A stretch of 32,357 nt of DNA from Acidobacteriaceae bacterium (GTDB lineage Bacteria > Acidobacteriota > Terriglobia > Terriglobales > Acidobacteriaceae), in contig PLSM01000085.1 in NCBI GenBank assembly GCA_003165075.1, positions 1-32,357 on the forward strand. The letters are read 5' to 3'. Position 1 is the stretch's first letter, and each line of letters begins with the position of its first letter. Below the pieces are notes generated by a model. The model did no database searches. It was not told where the DNA came from and saw only the letters and a program-made list of their open reading frames with translations. Of this stretch, positions 1 through 8,918 are shown piece after piece. The position numbers and the translations under genes were made by a program.

Positions 1-1
1 A

Positions 2-1846
2 TCGACCAAGTACACGGGCGCGATCACGGTGAGCGCGACCGAGACGCTGGAGGCCATTGCGGTCGAGACGGGATACACGAACAGCGCAGTGGCTACGGCC
101 GCTTATACCATAAGCTCATCTACCAAGACCACCCCGACAGTGAGCGTGACATCGAGCCTCAATCCGTCTAACTATGGCAGCTCAGTCACCTTTACGGCAG
201 TAGTATCGGGTTCCGGTGGAACGCCGACCGGAACGGTGACGTTCCTGGACGGGACGACCACACTGAGCACGGGAACGTTGAGCAGCGGAAGCGCGAAATT
301 CGCGACCGCGTCGTTGGGGGGAGGATCGCACTCGATCACCGCATCGTACGGGGGCGATACGAACTTCAATGCAGCAAAATCCAGTGCGCTGGCACAAACG
401 GTCAACAAGGCGACGCCGACGGTGACCCTCACGTCCAACTTGAATCCATCAACCTATGGCAGCTCAGTCACCTTTACGGCAGTGTTAGCCGGCCCGGGTG
501 CGCCGCCGTCCGCTGCAGTGACGTTCCTTGACGGGACTACCACGCTGGGCACAGTGACGCCGAGCAACGGAACAGCAGCCTACAGTACTACTGCGTTGAA
601 GGGTGGATCGCATTCGATCACGGCGGCGTTTGCGGGCGACACCAATTACAACGCGGCAACCTCAGGAGTGCTGACAGAAGCGGTGAACAAGGCGACGCCG
701 ACACTGAAGGTGACCAACTCGCCGGTGACGTATAACGGCGCTGCGCAATCGGCGGCGGTTACCGGTTCAGTGGCAGGGACGGTGAGCAACGTGCTCTACG
801 GCGGCTCCGCAACAGTGCCAAGTACGCCGGCGACCTACGCGATCACGGCTAACTTTACGCCTACCGACACAACCGATTACAACACCCTGACCGGCGCTTC
901 AGGAGGTAACTTTGTCATCAATAAGGCAACGCCGACAATAGCCCTGACGTCCAGCCTGAATCCGTCAGCGTTGGGGGCTTCGGTAACCTTCACGGTCACC
1001 TTGGCCGGTTCCGGCATAGCGCCGGGGGGAGCCGTGACCTTCCTGGATGGGACGACCACGCTGGCAACAGTGACGTCGAGCGGCGGAGTGGCAACTTACG
1101 CCACCACAGCCCTGACGGCAGGAACGCACTCGATCACGGCTTCGTTTGCCGGCAGCACGTACTTCAACCCGACGACTTCAAGCGTATTGACACAAACAGT
1201 CAATGCGGGAAGCAGCACAACCTACATCAACTATCCCAGTGGCGGGTTCACAGCCACAAACCTGTCGCTGAACTATGGGGCGTCAGTGACCGGCGGGTTG
1301 CTGCAATTGACCGACGGAGGAACGGGGGAGGAACGGAGCGCATGGTTCGCCACGCCGGTGCCGGTGGGGACCTTTACCACCGACTTCACATTCCAGCAGT
1401 TGAATGCCACCGCCGACGGCATGACGTTTACGATTCAAGGAAGCAGCGTCTGGGCCCTGGGGAGCGGTGGAGGCGGGCTGGGCTACCAGGGGATTCCGAG
1501 CAGCGTCGCGGTCAAGTTCGACTTATATAACAATGCAGGCGAGGGAACAGATTCTACGGGGTTGTATACAGGTGGAGCGGCGCCTACGGTACCTTCGATA
1601 GATTTGAGCTCTACGGGAATCAACCTACACAGCGGAGATACGATGCATGCGCACATGGTCTACGACGGGACTAACCTGACCATGACGCTGACTGACACGG
1701 TGACCAATGCTACGGTAACAGAGGTGTTCGCGGTAAATATTCCCAGCATGGTTGGGGGCACTACGGCTTATATTGGCTTCACCGGCGGCACAGGGGGATT
1801 TTCAGCGACGCAGAACGTGCTGAGCTGGACATATTCCGCGCCGTAA
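2..1846 (+). CDS. Secreted Ig-like repeat protein with C-terminal lectin-like domain, 5' truncated
   Basis: The frame is open from base 2, so the true start lies upstream; 614 residues are visible. The first ~35 residues look like the end of a chitobiase/hexosaminidase C-terminal-type repeat (YTGAITVSATETLEAIAVE). Two Ig_3-like repeats of ~94 residues follow, each with the pattern NPS.YGSSVTFTA, TVTFLDGTTTL, SHSITA..GDTN(Y/F)NAA. Next come an MBG-like domain (YNGAAQ...STPATYAITANF...DYNTLTG), a third Ig_3 repeat, and ~205 residues resembling a legume-type beta-sandwich lectin (TTDFTFQQLNATADGMTFTIQ, VAVKFDLYNNAGEGTDSTG, YIGFTGGTGG). Such proteins are usually surface or secreted adhesins or carbohydrate binders. 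The catalytic or anchoring part, if any, is outside the window. No sorting signal is visible at the C-terminus, which ends within the lectin fold. Confidence 0.8.
   Translation, partial: STKYTGAITVSATETLEAIAVETGYTNSAVATAAYTISSSTKTTPTVSVTSSLNPSNYGSSVTFTAVVSGSGGTPTGTVTFLDGTTTLSTGTLSSGSAKFATASLGGGSHSITASYGGDTNFNAAKSSALAQTVNKATPTVTLTSNLNPSTYGSSVTFTAVLAGPGAPPSAAVTFLDGTTTLGTVTPSNGTAAYSTTALKGGSHSITAAFAGDTNYNAATSGVLTEAVNKATPTLKVTNSPVTYNGAAQSAAVTGSVAGTVSNVLYGGSATVPSTPATYAITANFTPTDTTDYNTLTGASGGNFVINKATPTIALTSSLNPSALGASVTFTVTLAGSGIAPGGAVTFLDGTTTLATVTSSGGVATYATTALTAGTHSITASFAGSTYFNPTTSSVLTQTVNAGSSTTYINYPSGGFTATNLSLNYGASVTGGLLQLTDGGTGEERSAWFATPVPVGTFTTDFTFQQLNATADGMTFTIQGSSVWALGSGGGGLGYQGIPSSVAVKFDLYNNAGEGTDSTGLYTGGAAPTVPSIDLSSTGINLHSGDTMHAHMVYDGTNLTMTLTDTVTNATVTEVFAVNIPSMVGGTTAYIGFTGGTGGFSATQNVLSWTYSAP
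172..483 (+). repeat. Exact 30-bp direct repeat inside the Ig-like domains (copies at 172-201 and 454-483)
   Basis: The 30 bases beginning ctatggcagctcagtcacct are identical at 172-201 and 454-483, a 282-bp (94-codon) period equal to one Ig-like repeat. Identity that includes third codon positions, while flanking parts of the repeats have diverged, suggests recent duplication or gene conversion between repeats. The third Ig-like repeat (from about 930) does not keep this identity. Confidence 0.85.
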
Positions 1847-2221
1847 GCCGGCAACCATGGGTCTGTGCCAGGCTTTGCGGTCATGCATTGCGGGAAGGCG
1901 CGAGGCGTATCTCGCGATGCATCGACCAAGGTACCCACGATGAACTCGTGGGGAGCCGCATACCCGTTCCGCACTATCCTTCAAGGTGAATCCGAATCTT
2001 CGTTCAGCGTGCAGACCTCACTGGTCCTGAATGCAGGGTGAAGTGTAGCCATCCACACTGCGATCTCTAAACTGCGAAGAACTGACGGCATTCGTTCATA
2101 TCCATTGCAACCAAGGCACAAAGACAGGAGCTTCGCTCCTGGGGCATCTCACAGTTTCCCAATCGACCCTGGCCTTCGAAGATACAATGCGTGGAGAGCA
2201 GTTCTGCAAAGGAAGAACCTA
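1847..2221. other. 375-bp intergenic region before the threonine dehydrogenase, with a small hairpin
   Basis: No convincing gene is present. The one clear structure is a 7-bp perfect hairpin with a three-base loop, CAGGAGC-TTC-GCTCCTG at 2125-2141, in the leader of the threonine dehydrogenase gene. It has no T-run, so it is a weak terminator candidate and could be an mRNA leader element. I see no recognisable riboswitch and no strong -35/-10 pair. Confidence 0.5.
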
Positions 2222-3256
2222 ATGAAAGCATTGGTCAAGAGCAAGGCGGAGCGGGGCCTCTGGCTGGAAGAGATTCCAGAGCCGGCGACCGGTATTAACG
2301 ACGTGCTGATTCGGGTGCGCTACACGGGCATCTGTGGCACCGATGTTCATATCTACGATTGGGACGATTGGGCGCAGAAGACCATCCGGGTGCCGATGAC
2401 TATCGGACATGAGTTCGTTGGACAGATTGTTGCGGTGGGGTCCAATGTCAATGACTTCTTCCCTGGAGACATCGTGAGCGGGGAGGGTCATGTGGTCTGC
2501 GGCCGCTGCCGCAACTGTCTGGCCGGGAGAAGGCATCTCTGTGCCTCGACGCAGGGAGTTGGAGTGAACCGTCCGGGAGCTTTTGCCGAGCTGATTTCGC
2601 TTCCCATGACCAACATCTGGCGACACAACCCAGGCATCAACCAGGAAGTTGCCGCTATCTTCGATCCCTTTGGCAACGCCGTGCACACTGCACTTTCGTT
2701 TCCTGTCCTGGGAGAAGACGTGCTCATCACCGGAGCCGGTCCTATCGGCATCATGACCATTCCGATCGTGCAGCGGGCAGGCGCGAGGCATGTGGTGATC
2801 ACGGATCTGAATCCATTCCGGCTGGAGCTGGCACGGAAGATGGGCGCAACCCTGGCTGTGAATCCGAACGAGGTTTCTCTGCCTGAGGTGCAGCGGCAAC
2901 TTGGCATGACGGAGGGCTTTGACGTTGGGTTGGAAATGTCAGGGAATGCACAGGCGTTGCGTGACATGCTCGCCAATATGAGTCATGGCGGAAAGATTGC
3001 AATTCTCGGCATTCCGGCCAAAGAGATGCTCATGGACTGGCGACAGGTCATCTTCAACATGTTGACCGTCAAGGGCATTTATGGGCGAGAGATGTACGAG
3101 ACCTGGTACAAGATGTCGGTGCTGCTGGATTCCGGAGTAGACATTTCGCCCGTCATTACCCATCACTTCGCCTACAGCGAGTTTGAGCAGGGATTCGCTG
3201 CGATGATCTCCGGCCAGACGGGGAAAGTTGTGCTGGACTGGACAAGCCTGAATTAG
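2222..3256 (+). CDS. tdh: L-threonine 3-dehydrogenase
   Basis: This zinc-dependent medium-chain dehydrogenase oxidises L-threonine to 2-amino-3-ketobutyrate with NAD+. The 344-residue product matches the family length and resembles E. coli Tdh throughout. Visible features are the catalytic zinc region [12 protein letters not shown] and GHEFVG, the structural zinc cysteines in [15 protein letters not shown], the Rossmann motif GAGPIG, and the family block [17 protein letters not shown]. The start at 2222 (MKALVK) is chosen because it matches the family N-terminus and follows a GGAAG ribosome binding site; an in-frame upstream start at 2105 would add 39 unrelated residues. The usual partner, 2-amino-3-ketobutyrate CoA ligase (kbl), is not next to it, so the product may be handled by a distant kbl or break down to aminoacetone. 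Confidence 0.95.
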   Translation: MKALVKSKAERGLWLEEIPEPATGINDVLIRVRYTGICGTDVHIYDWDDWAQKTIRVPMTIGHEFVGQIVAVGSNVNDFFPGDIVSGEGHVVCGRCRNCLAGRRHLCASTQGVGVNRPGAFAELISLPMTNIWRHNPGINQEVAAIFDPFGNAVHTALSFPVLGEDVLITGAGPIGIMTIPIVQRAGARHVVITDLNPFRLELARKMGATLAVNPNEVSLPEVQRQLGMTEGFDVGLEMSGNAQALRDMLANMSHGGKIAILGIPAKEMLMDWRQVIFNMLTVKGIYGREMYETWYKMSVLLDSGVDISPVITHHFAYSEFEQGFAAMISGQTGKVVLDWTSLN

Positions 3257-3279
3257 CGACTTCTCCGAGCGAGATGCGT

Positions 3280-3307
3280 TAGAGGGCAGCGCCTTTGTTG
3301 CCCTCTA
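3280..3307 (+). terminator. Hairpin between convergent genes
   Basis: TAGAGGGCA (3280-3288) and TGCCCTCTA (3299-3307) form a 9-bp perfect stem with a 10-base loop, 23 bases after the threonine dehydrogenase stop. No T-run follows. The gene on the other side converges, so this is probably a terminator, possibly acting in both directions. Confidence 0.6.
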
Positions 3308-3417
3308 GCGTGCTTCGAGCAACGAATCGTCCAGCGGTTTGTTGGCCGTAAGCCAATCCATCGCCGGATCGGGGGGCTTGGGCACTCCAGCTCCGATTCG
3401 GGTTGAAAAGTTGTACG

Positions 3418-3918
3418 TTAAGCGGGCGTATTCGCAGACTCTCGTCCAATTGCAATTACAAAATAATTGGCATTTGTCGTGCCCACATTTTTCAACCCGT
3501 GCATCACGTTCGATGCGGCAAAGATCACTCCGCCCGGCCCCACACGCTCGAAGGTCCCGTTGTTGTCGAACTCGACCGTCCCCTCGCGGATCAGCATGAA
3601 CTCCGAGTGCCGGTGCTTATGCGGAGGGTGCGGCATGTGCCCGGGCAACAAAGTAGTTTCATGCATCTCGACCGCCTCTCCTGTTGGGAGCACACCATTC
3701 ACCACCGCCCGCGACTCACCATTCGCACTCGTCTTCACAGGGAGCTGGTCGAAAGGATAAACGCGCTGTACGGAGAGCACAGCCTCCGCCGGCACAGCAG
3801 TGGGAGATGTTGCGCCAGCGGCAGCCGGGGTTGCCTGGCCCTCAGCCGGCCAGCTGGTAGCCACAGCCGCTAAAGAGGAAAGCGCGACACAGAGATCACG
3901 ACGGTTCAGGTTCATCAT
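3418..3918 (-). CDS. Tat-exported cupin-domain protein
   Basis: The 166-residue protein has an N-terminal NRRDLCVALSSLAAVA segment followed by an Ala-rich stretch, which looks like a twin-arginine export signal. The mature part is a single cupin barrel. Motif 1 carries the metal-binding histidines in PHPPHKHRHSEF with a later Glu and Gly (REGTVEF), and motif 2 is PGGVIFAASNVMHGLKN. Cupins of this size can be sugar-binding, isomerase or dioxygenase proteins, and the substrate cannot be read from the sequence. Two adjacent ATG codons (3918 and 3915) could serve as start; an AGGA-like ribosome binding site lies upstream. It sits downstream of the alpha-galactosidase on the same strand with a 181-bp gap, so co-transcription is uncertain. 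Confidence 0.8.
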   Translation of the reverse strand: MMNLNRRDLCVALSSLAAVATSWPAEGQATPAAAGATSPTAVPAEAVLSVQRVYPFDQLPVKTSANGESRAVVNGVLPTGEAVEMHETTLLPGHMPHPPHKHRHSEFMLIREGTVEFDNNGTFERVGPGGVIFAASNVMHGLKNVGTTNANYFVIAIGRESANTPA

Positions 3919-4099
3919 GCGCAGAATCCTACTCTATCCAACGGCTCTTCGCAGCCCCCCCACACAGCCGGAACGCCCGGGAGCACTGAGAATTCTGGAC
4001 AGGCACTGAAATCACGGTCAGACGTTGTGTGACAGACGAATCTGCTCCGCGCCAGCGAAAGAGAGCGAATGCGTCAATGAGTCCAGGCGATGCAGCAGG

Positions 4100-5659
4100 T
4101 TACTGAGCGCGAGCCGGAATCAGCCGTACCAGAGTCACTCCGTGCGGAGGAATCTGGGATGAAAATGAAGCTGCGAACGAACCCAAATCACGCTGGCGCC
4201 AGACATCCCGGACGGTCTGCTTCCCGGCGATGCCAAGATCCTTCCAGGTCACAGTTACAGTGCGCGGCGTATTGGTCAGGTTGAAAAGCCCCAGCGCCAG
4301 AGACCCATCGTCGAGCGGCTTGGCCAATATGAACTCGTTGTCTGTCTTTCTCGCGAGCCTGCCTTGTTTCCCCAGCGAGTCCTGATCTATATCGATCACT
4401 TCAGAGTTGCACAGAACGTTCTGAGTAAACTCGTCCAACTGGGTTATGTCACCGGAGAAAATAAGCGGCGACGCCATGAGGGACCACATCGACATGTAGC
4501 TGTATTGTTCCTCCGGCGTCAACTGCGTATGCCGCGCGCCCGACTCCGGTTGGTGGGCGTTGCCCACCATTCCAATCAGAATGTAGTCCGGGTCGTTCCA
4601 TCCTCCCGCACCGGCGAACTCGCTATGAGTTGCGTTCGCCAAGCCGATAGAATAGAAGCCCGGAAGCGAGCGATCTGGAACTAATCCCAGGTCGCCTGTG
4701 GTGCGCCATGAATTTCCGCCAGCTTGCCGCCCCCATTTCCATACATCTCCCATGCCGTACTGACACATGTTTAGAACGACGTCGCGATCAAGGTCCCCCA
4801 CGATTCTGCCCATCTTTGTGTAAGGCTCCTGCATCGCCGCCAGGCTCTTATCGCGGGCTATCTTTCCATAGGAGCACCAATCGTACTTGAGCAAATCGAA
4901 ACCCCATTGTGCGAACTGGTGAGCATCGGCATCTTCATGCTGGTAGGTTCCCTCGAAGTCAGCGCACGTCAGAGGCCCGGGCGATGTGTAAATGCCCGCC
5001 TTGAGGCCAAGGCCATGAATGTATTCCGTCAGAGCCTGCATGTCAGGAAATCGCGCGTTCGCAAGAATATTGCCTTGAGAATCGCGGGCAGGTTCACTCA
5101 AAACCGGATCCTTCGATCCTGGTTTCCTGGCCCAACAATCGTCGATATCAACATACTGGTAGCCGAAATCAGCCATCCCCGATGAAATCATCGCGGCCGC
5201 CGCCCTGCGAACGTCGCTATCGGTAATGCGATCGTAGAACGTGTACCAATCGTTCCAACCCATTTGCGGAGTCAAACTAATCGTGTCACCAATCACGATT
5301 TTGAACGGGCGAGAGTCTTTGCCGACCGCGCTGGCGGCTTCCAGTTGCACCAGGAACTCGCCGGGCTTATCCGGGGCCTGGCCGGAGATGATTCCCGATT
5401 TGCTATCCAGGTTAAGGGTGCTGGGGAGATTGGAGGCGGAGTAGGTGATGGGACGAATGCCCGTGCAGGGAATGCGATAAAGGAAGGCATGCCCGGGACG
5501 TGCGCCATAAACCTTGGGACCGTGAATCTGCGGCGCGTCGGGCGGCTTGGGGGTACGTAACTCACGGCTCTCCTGGCCATCTGCGCGGACCTGTCCTGCC
5601 GCCAGCGCGACAAGGATAGACACCAAAGCAATCACAAACCGATTCTGAATAGACGGCAT
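4100..5659 (-). CDS. Secreted GH27 alpha-galactosidase with N-terminal Ig-like domain
   Basis: The enzyme is expected to release alpha-linked galactose (or N-acetylgalactosamine, since GH27 holds both) outside the cytoplasm. With the start at 5659 it has 519 residues. That ATG follows GAGGAG at 5-base spacing and gives a clean signal peptide (MPSIQNRFVIALVSILVALA...VRADG); a TTG 24 bases upstream is less likely. Residues ~45-125 form a putative Ig-like domain (FLYRIPCTGIRPITYSASNLP, GIISGQAP). The GH27 barrel begins at LTPQMGWNDWYTFYD, with YVDIDDCW, the nucleophile Asp in LLKYDWCSYG (~D260) and the acid/base Asp in SWRTTGDLG (~D323). A short beta-sandwich follows at the C-terminus. It is preceded by ~520 bp of non-coding sequence, so it probably has its own promoter. 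Confidence 0.93.
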   Translation of the reverse strand: MPSIQNRFVIALVSILVALAAGQVRADGQESRELRTPKPPDAPQIHGPKVYGARPGHAFLYRIPCTGIRPITYSASNLPSTLNLDSKSGIISGQAPDKPGEFLVQLEAASAVGKDSRPFKIVIGDTISLTPQMGWNDWYTFYDRITDSDVRRAAAAMISSGMADFGYQYVDIDDCWARKPGSKDPVLSEPARDSQGNILANARFPDMQALTEYIHGLGLKAGIYTSPGPLTCADFEGTYQHEDADAHQFAQWGFDLLKYDWCSYGKIARDKSLAAMQEPYTKMGRIVGDLDRDVVLNMCQYGMGDVWKWGRQAGGNSWRTTGDLGLVPDRSLPGFYSIGLANATHSEFAGAGGWNDPDYILIGMVGNAHQPESGARHTQLTPEEQYSYMSMWSLMASPLIFSGDITQLDEFTQNVLCNSEVIDIDQDSLGKQGRLARKTDNEFILAKPLDDGSLALGLFNLTNTPRTVTVTWKDLGIAGKQTVRDVWRQRDLGSFAASFSSQIPPHGVTLVRLIPARAQ

Positions 5660-6177
5660 ATAGACTCCTCGTTCCTGAATCAATCGATTAGCTCTTGTGG
5701 AGAGGTTCGAAAACTTAAGGAAACTCTGAATAGGTCCTCAGCATTCCCTCAGGGCCTAAAGCCCTCTGTCATTTTACCGTCTGCCGTGAGGACGAGAGAG
5801 ATGAGAAACTCGCCCTCGGCCAACAGCGAAGGCAGGTTTGGCATTGGCGTATCGCCTGATTGAAAAATGAGTAATCGGAGGATCGATGAGGCCGGCGAGT
5901 GTCAGCCCAGACACACTGTGGGCAGATTGACGGGTTCAGAAGCGATCCACGACCGCGATAAATTTGGGGGATTACCTGGTGCGGAAGCGGATTCGCGCAA
6001 TGATTCGTGCGGAGGGATTGTCAGGCATTTCTTTTGCGGATTCGAGAGGGGCTGCCGCCAGGTGCGCCTGGCTCCGTGAGGCGAAGCGCCGAACTCTTAA
6101 TTCCGGAGGTGATCGCGGCTAGGGCACACGGTCATCCCAACTTCAGACTCGAAGTTGGGATGACTGAGTGCGTGCGT
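5660..6177. other. 518-bp intergenic region with a possible operator and a perfect inverted repeat
   Basis: No credible gene is seen. Near the GH27 start, 5682-5692 contains AATCGATT flanked by C and A, a CG-centred palindrome of the type bound by LacI-family repressors; whether it is an operator is speculative. The distal end contains the perfect inverted repeat described at 6131-6164. The rest appears to be unstructured spacer between two genes on the minus strand. Confidence 0.45.
6131..6164. repeat. Perfect 14-bp inverted repeat, terminator- or REP-like
   Basis: GTCATCCCAACTTC (6131-6144) and GAAGTTGGGATGAC (6151-6164) are perfect reverse complements around a 6-base loop, 13 bases beyond the lactonase stop. 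Neither strand shows a T-run after the stem. It could be a transcription terminator or 3' stabilising hairpin for the lactonase mRNA, or a copy of a dispersed palindromic repeat. Confidence 0.75.
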
Positions 6178-7428
6178 TTATTTGCCTAACTGCAGGAAGG
6201 TGATGATGCCGGGACTTCCCACCGCTGCGTACTGGCCGGTAAATGACAGCATTCCGGTTTCGCGATGGACTCTGAAAGTTGCGATGCAATCACTGCGCTG
6301 ATCACATACGTACATGAAGTTTTCGCTGGGATCGACGCCGAAGTGGCGCGGATAATCGCCCATTGTTGCGGCTTCGCCGATGAGTTTCAACTTGCCGTTG
6401 GCTTCGATTGAGCAGATTGAGATCGAGTCGTGCAGACGATTAGAGGAGTAAAGAAACTTTCCGTTTGGCGACACCAGAATTTCCGCGGCAAAACTCGATC
6501 CGGCAAAGCCTGAAGGCAAGACGGAGATTGTTTCCTGCACTGTCAAGGAACCATGCTCAGGATCGAAGTGGAAGAACGCGAGTGTGGACGCTTCTTCCTG
6601 AAGCGCGTACATCCAATGACCATTGGGATGGAAGGCAAAATGGCGAGGGCCGTCACCAGAGGGCAGGGAAACGAACGGCGTGCCCTCAGACGGAGTCAGC
6701 TTTCCGGTCGCCGAGTCGAACCGATAGACGTAAATTCTGTCCTGCCCGAGATCGGTTGCAAGAACGAACTTGTTTGTGGGGTCGGGAGCAATCATGTGCC
6801 CGTGGGGAGTGTCGTGGCCGCTGATGGCAAAGCTGCCACGCGGGGCGCTGGTGGCGTGCTTTGATCCGACTGAACCGATGTTGCGATGGGAATCTACTGC
6901 GGTTCCAAGCGATCCTCCGGCCAGAATCGGAAGCACGGCAATGCTGCCGCCGATGTAGTTTGCCACGAACACATATTTTCCCGACGCATCGAGGCTCATA
7001 TGAGCCGGACCGGCGCCTTCTGAACTCACTGTATTGAGAAGCGCGAGGCTGCCAGTTGCCGGGTCGATGGCGAAGGCGCTGACCGAGCCGCTGGCGCCAT
7101 GAAAATCGGCAACTTCGTTGATCGCATAGAGGTATTTCTTTGAAGGATGAATCACGATCCATGAAGGGTTGGGAGTCTTCGCGGCCAGCACCCGGTGCGA
7201 TAATTCGCCGGTCTGGGTATCCACCTCGAAGAGATAAATGCCTTCTCCATTCGCTCCGCCATCAACCGCAATCGTGTAGGCGCCAACATAGGCCAGCATT
7301 TTCCGGTTGTCCATGGCTTCCACAGGTTCCTGTCCCGCGCCCAGCACGGAATGTGCCATCGCGAGGGCCGCAGTGCTCTTCATAAAATTCCTCCTTGACA
7401 AGGTATGCGGCAAACTTATGTCTGTCAT
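6178..7428 (-). CDS. Tat-exported lactonase-family beta-propeller protein (6-phosphogluconolactonase-like)
   Basis: The ~416-residue protein belongs to the seven-bladed beta-propeller lactonase family (Pgl-type). Family features include YVGAYT, GIYLFEVDTQTGELSHR, NPSWIVIHPSKKYLYAINEV, GAGPAHMSLDASGKYVFVANY, the HGHMIAPDPTNKFVLATDLG block and GPRHFAFHPNGHWMYALQE. The N-terminus SRRNFMKSTAALAMAHSVLGAG is a near-consensus twin-arginine signal, so it probably acts in the periplasm, perhaps on sugar lactones rather than 6-phosphogluconolactone. I favour the ATG at 7428, with an AAAGGA ribosome binding site; another ATG is at 7437. The two Arg codons (AGG AGG) also form a strong Shine-Dalgarno sequence ahead of an in-frame ATG at 7383, so a second start is possible. 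The next upstream gene on this strand is the GntP permease. Confidence 0.88.
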   Translation of the reverse strand: MTDISLPHTLSRRNFMKSTAALAMAHSVLGAGQEPVEAMDNRKMLAYVGAYTIAVDGGANGEGIYLFEVDTQTGELSHRVLAAKTPNPSWIVIHPSKKYLYAINEVADFHGASGSVSAFAIDPATGSLALLNTVSSEGAGPAHMSLDASGKYVFVANYIGGSIAVLPILAGGSLGTAVDSHRNIGSVGSKHATSAPRGSFAISGHDTPHGHMIAPDPTNKFVLATDLGQDRIYVYRFDSATGKLTPSEGTPFVSLPSGDGPRHFAFHPNGHWMYALQEEASTLAFFHFDPEHGSLTVQETISVLPSGFAGSSFAAEILVSPNGKFLYSSNRLHDSISICSIEANGKLKLIGEAATMGDYPRHFGVDPSENFMYVCDQRSDCIATFRVHRETGMLSFTGQYAAVGSPGIITFLQLGK

Positions 7429-7501
7429 TTCATCCATCCTTTGAAAGTCGTGTTATATGCCAGGTAAATGGGAAAGACCCGGTGATCCGTTGCGCTCCTG
7501 G

Positions 7502-8857
7502 TCAGATTGCGCACCAGACTGCCGCCGTGAAGATTAACCCTAAGATCGAGATGATTGTCTCGCAGACGGACCACGTCTTCATTGTCTGTCCGACACTCAT
7601 ATTGAAGTATTCCTTCACGAGCCAGAATCCGCCGTCGTTCACGTGCGAGAAAATCAGAGAACCCGCACCCGTGGCGATGGCCAGCAGTTCCGGATGAACG
7701 CCCGTGCTGTGCATTGCAATTGGGGCCACAATGCCGGCTGCGGTGGTCATGGCAACCGTGGCCGACCCGGTGGCAAGGCGCATTAGCGCGGCCAGCAGCC
7801 ATGCCAGCAACAACAGAGGAACATGGCTCAGCATTGCAACCACAATGATGGCGCCGGCAACGCCGCTATCCTGCAATACTCGTCCAAAGCCTCCGCCCGC
7901 ACCCACCAGCAGCGTGATGGCCGCTGTCGGCGCCAGGCACTCCGTGCTGAAGCGTAGGATGGTCGCTCGCGTGAAGCCCCTCATCGTGCCCAGCGTAACG
8001 AAGCTGAAGAGTGCGCCGATCAGAAGCGCCATATCGTCATTACCGGCCAGGTGCAGTCCGTTGTTGAAGGCGCTCCCGGGTACAGACATCGCATCGGCCC
8101 AACTTCCGATCAGCATCAGAATCACCGGCAGCAATATGGCGAGCAGGCTGAGCCAGAAGCCGGGCAGACTGCGGCGCTCGTCGTGGGCAGTGAGTTGCTC
8201 GGCCATCTGATTTTCGACAGGCAGCTGCACATGCGGCGCAATGATCCGGGCGTAAATTGGCCCTGCGATCACGGCGGCCGGAATGCCGATCAGCAGCGCA
8301 TAGAAAATTGTGCGGCCCACATCCGCCTTGTAGATCGTTACCGCAAGCATTGCAGCGGGGTGCGGCGGCACCAATCCGTGGACAACGGACAGCCCCGCCA
8401 CCATGGGCAGGCCCAGGAGAATGAGCGAGGTCCCCGTGCGCCGCGCCACCGTAAACAGGATGGGGACAAGGAGCACGAAGCCGACCTCAAAAAATGCCGG
8501 CAGCCCAATCAGAAGCCCAATCACCACCATCGCCCATGGGACATTCTTTTCGCCAAAGACCTCGATGAGGGTGTGCGCGATCTGATCCGCAGCGCCCGAT
8601 TCGGCCATCATTTTGCCCAGCATCGTGCCCAGCGCCACGATGATGGCGATGTGCCCGAGCGTTCCTCCCACCCCAGCCTCGAAAGAATGAATCACAGTTG
8701 GAAGGGGCATGCCCGTAACAATGGCCAGCAATAGGGCAGTGACAAAAAGAGTGATCACGGGATTCAGCTTGACGACGGCAATCAGCAAAATCAGGCCGAT
8801 CACTGAGACCAGAGCCGAAACCAGCAGAAAAATCGAGTGATGGTCGATCATAGGCAT
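7502..8857 (-). CDS. GntP-family permease (gluconate:H+ symporter family)
   Basis: This is an inner-membrane permease of about 451 residues from the start at 8857 (MPMIDHH), or 8851. Hydrophobic segments run through the whole length. Family-like blocks are VVKLNPVITLFVTALLLAIVTG, VALGTMLGKMMAESGAADQIA, GLVPPHPAAM, LLVGAGGGFGRVLQDSGV and SHVNDGGFWLVKEYFNMS. GntP proteins take up gluconate, idonate or other hydroxy acids, and some (DsdX) take up D-serine. Since the upstream genes encode RidA and an N-acyl-D-amino-acid deacylase, a D-amino acid or N-acyl amino acid substrate fits the context, while the downstream lactonase would fit a sugar acid; the sequence alone does not decide. A longer frame to 8998 would overlap the RidA gene and adds Pro/Arg-rich residues that do not look real. 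Confidence 0.92.
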   Translation of the reverse strand: MPMIDHHSIFLLVSALVSVIGLILLIAVVKLNPVITLFVTALLLAIVTGMPLPTVIHSFEAGVGGTLGHIAIIVALGTMLGKMMAESGAADQIAHTLIEVFGEKNVPWAMVVIGLLIGLPAFFEVGFVLLVPILFTVARRTGTSLILLGLPMVAGLSVVHGLVPPHPAAMLAVTIYKADVGRTIFYALLIGIPAAVIAGPIYARIIAPHVQLPVENQMAEQLTAHDERRSLPGFWLSLLAILLPVILMLIGSWADAMSVPGSAFNNGLHLAGNDDMALLIGALFSFVTLGTMRGFTRATILRFSTECLAPTAAITLLVGAGGGFGRVLQDSGVAGAIIVVAMLSHVPLLLLAWLLAALMRLATGSATVAMTTAAGIVAPIAMHSTGVHPELLAIATGAGSLIFSHVNDGGFWLVKEYFNMSVGQTMKTWSVCETIISILGLIFTAAVWCAI

Positions 8858-8918
8858 TGAGACAGCGCCGCTCCGAGGACAAGGGCTGGGCAAGGGAATG
8901 CGAGAAGGACGGATGGGT

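Noticed and set aside
758..775. GGTTACCGGTT inside the Ig-repeat gene as a further operator of the GGTAAC type
   Set aside because: It lies in coding sequence far from any start and is explained by codon choice for Thr-Gly-Ser-type residues.
5867..6079. 70-codon plus-strand frame in the GH27-lactonase gap
   Set aside because: No ribosome binding site or known domain, and composition like translated non-coding DNA.
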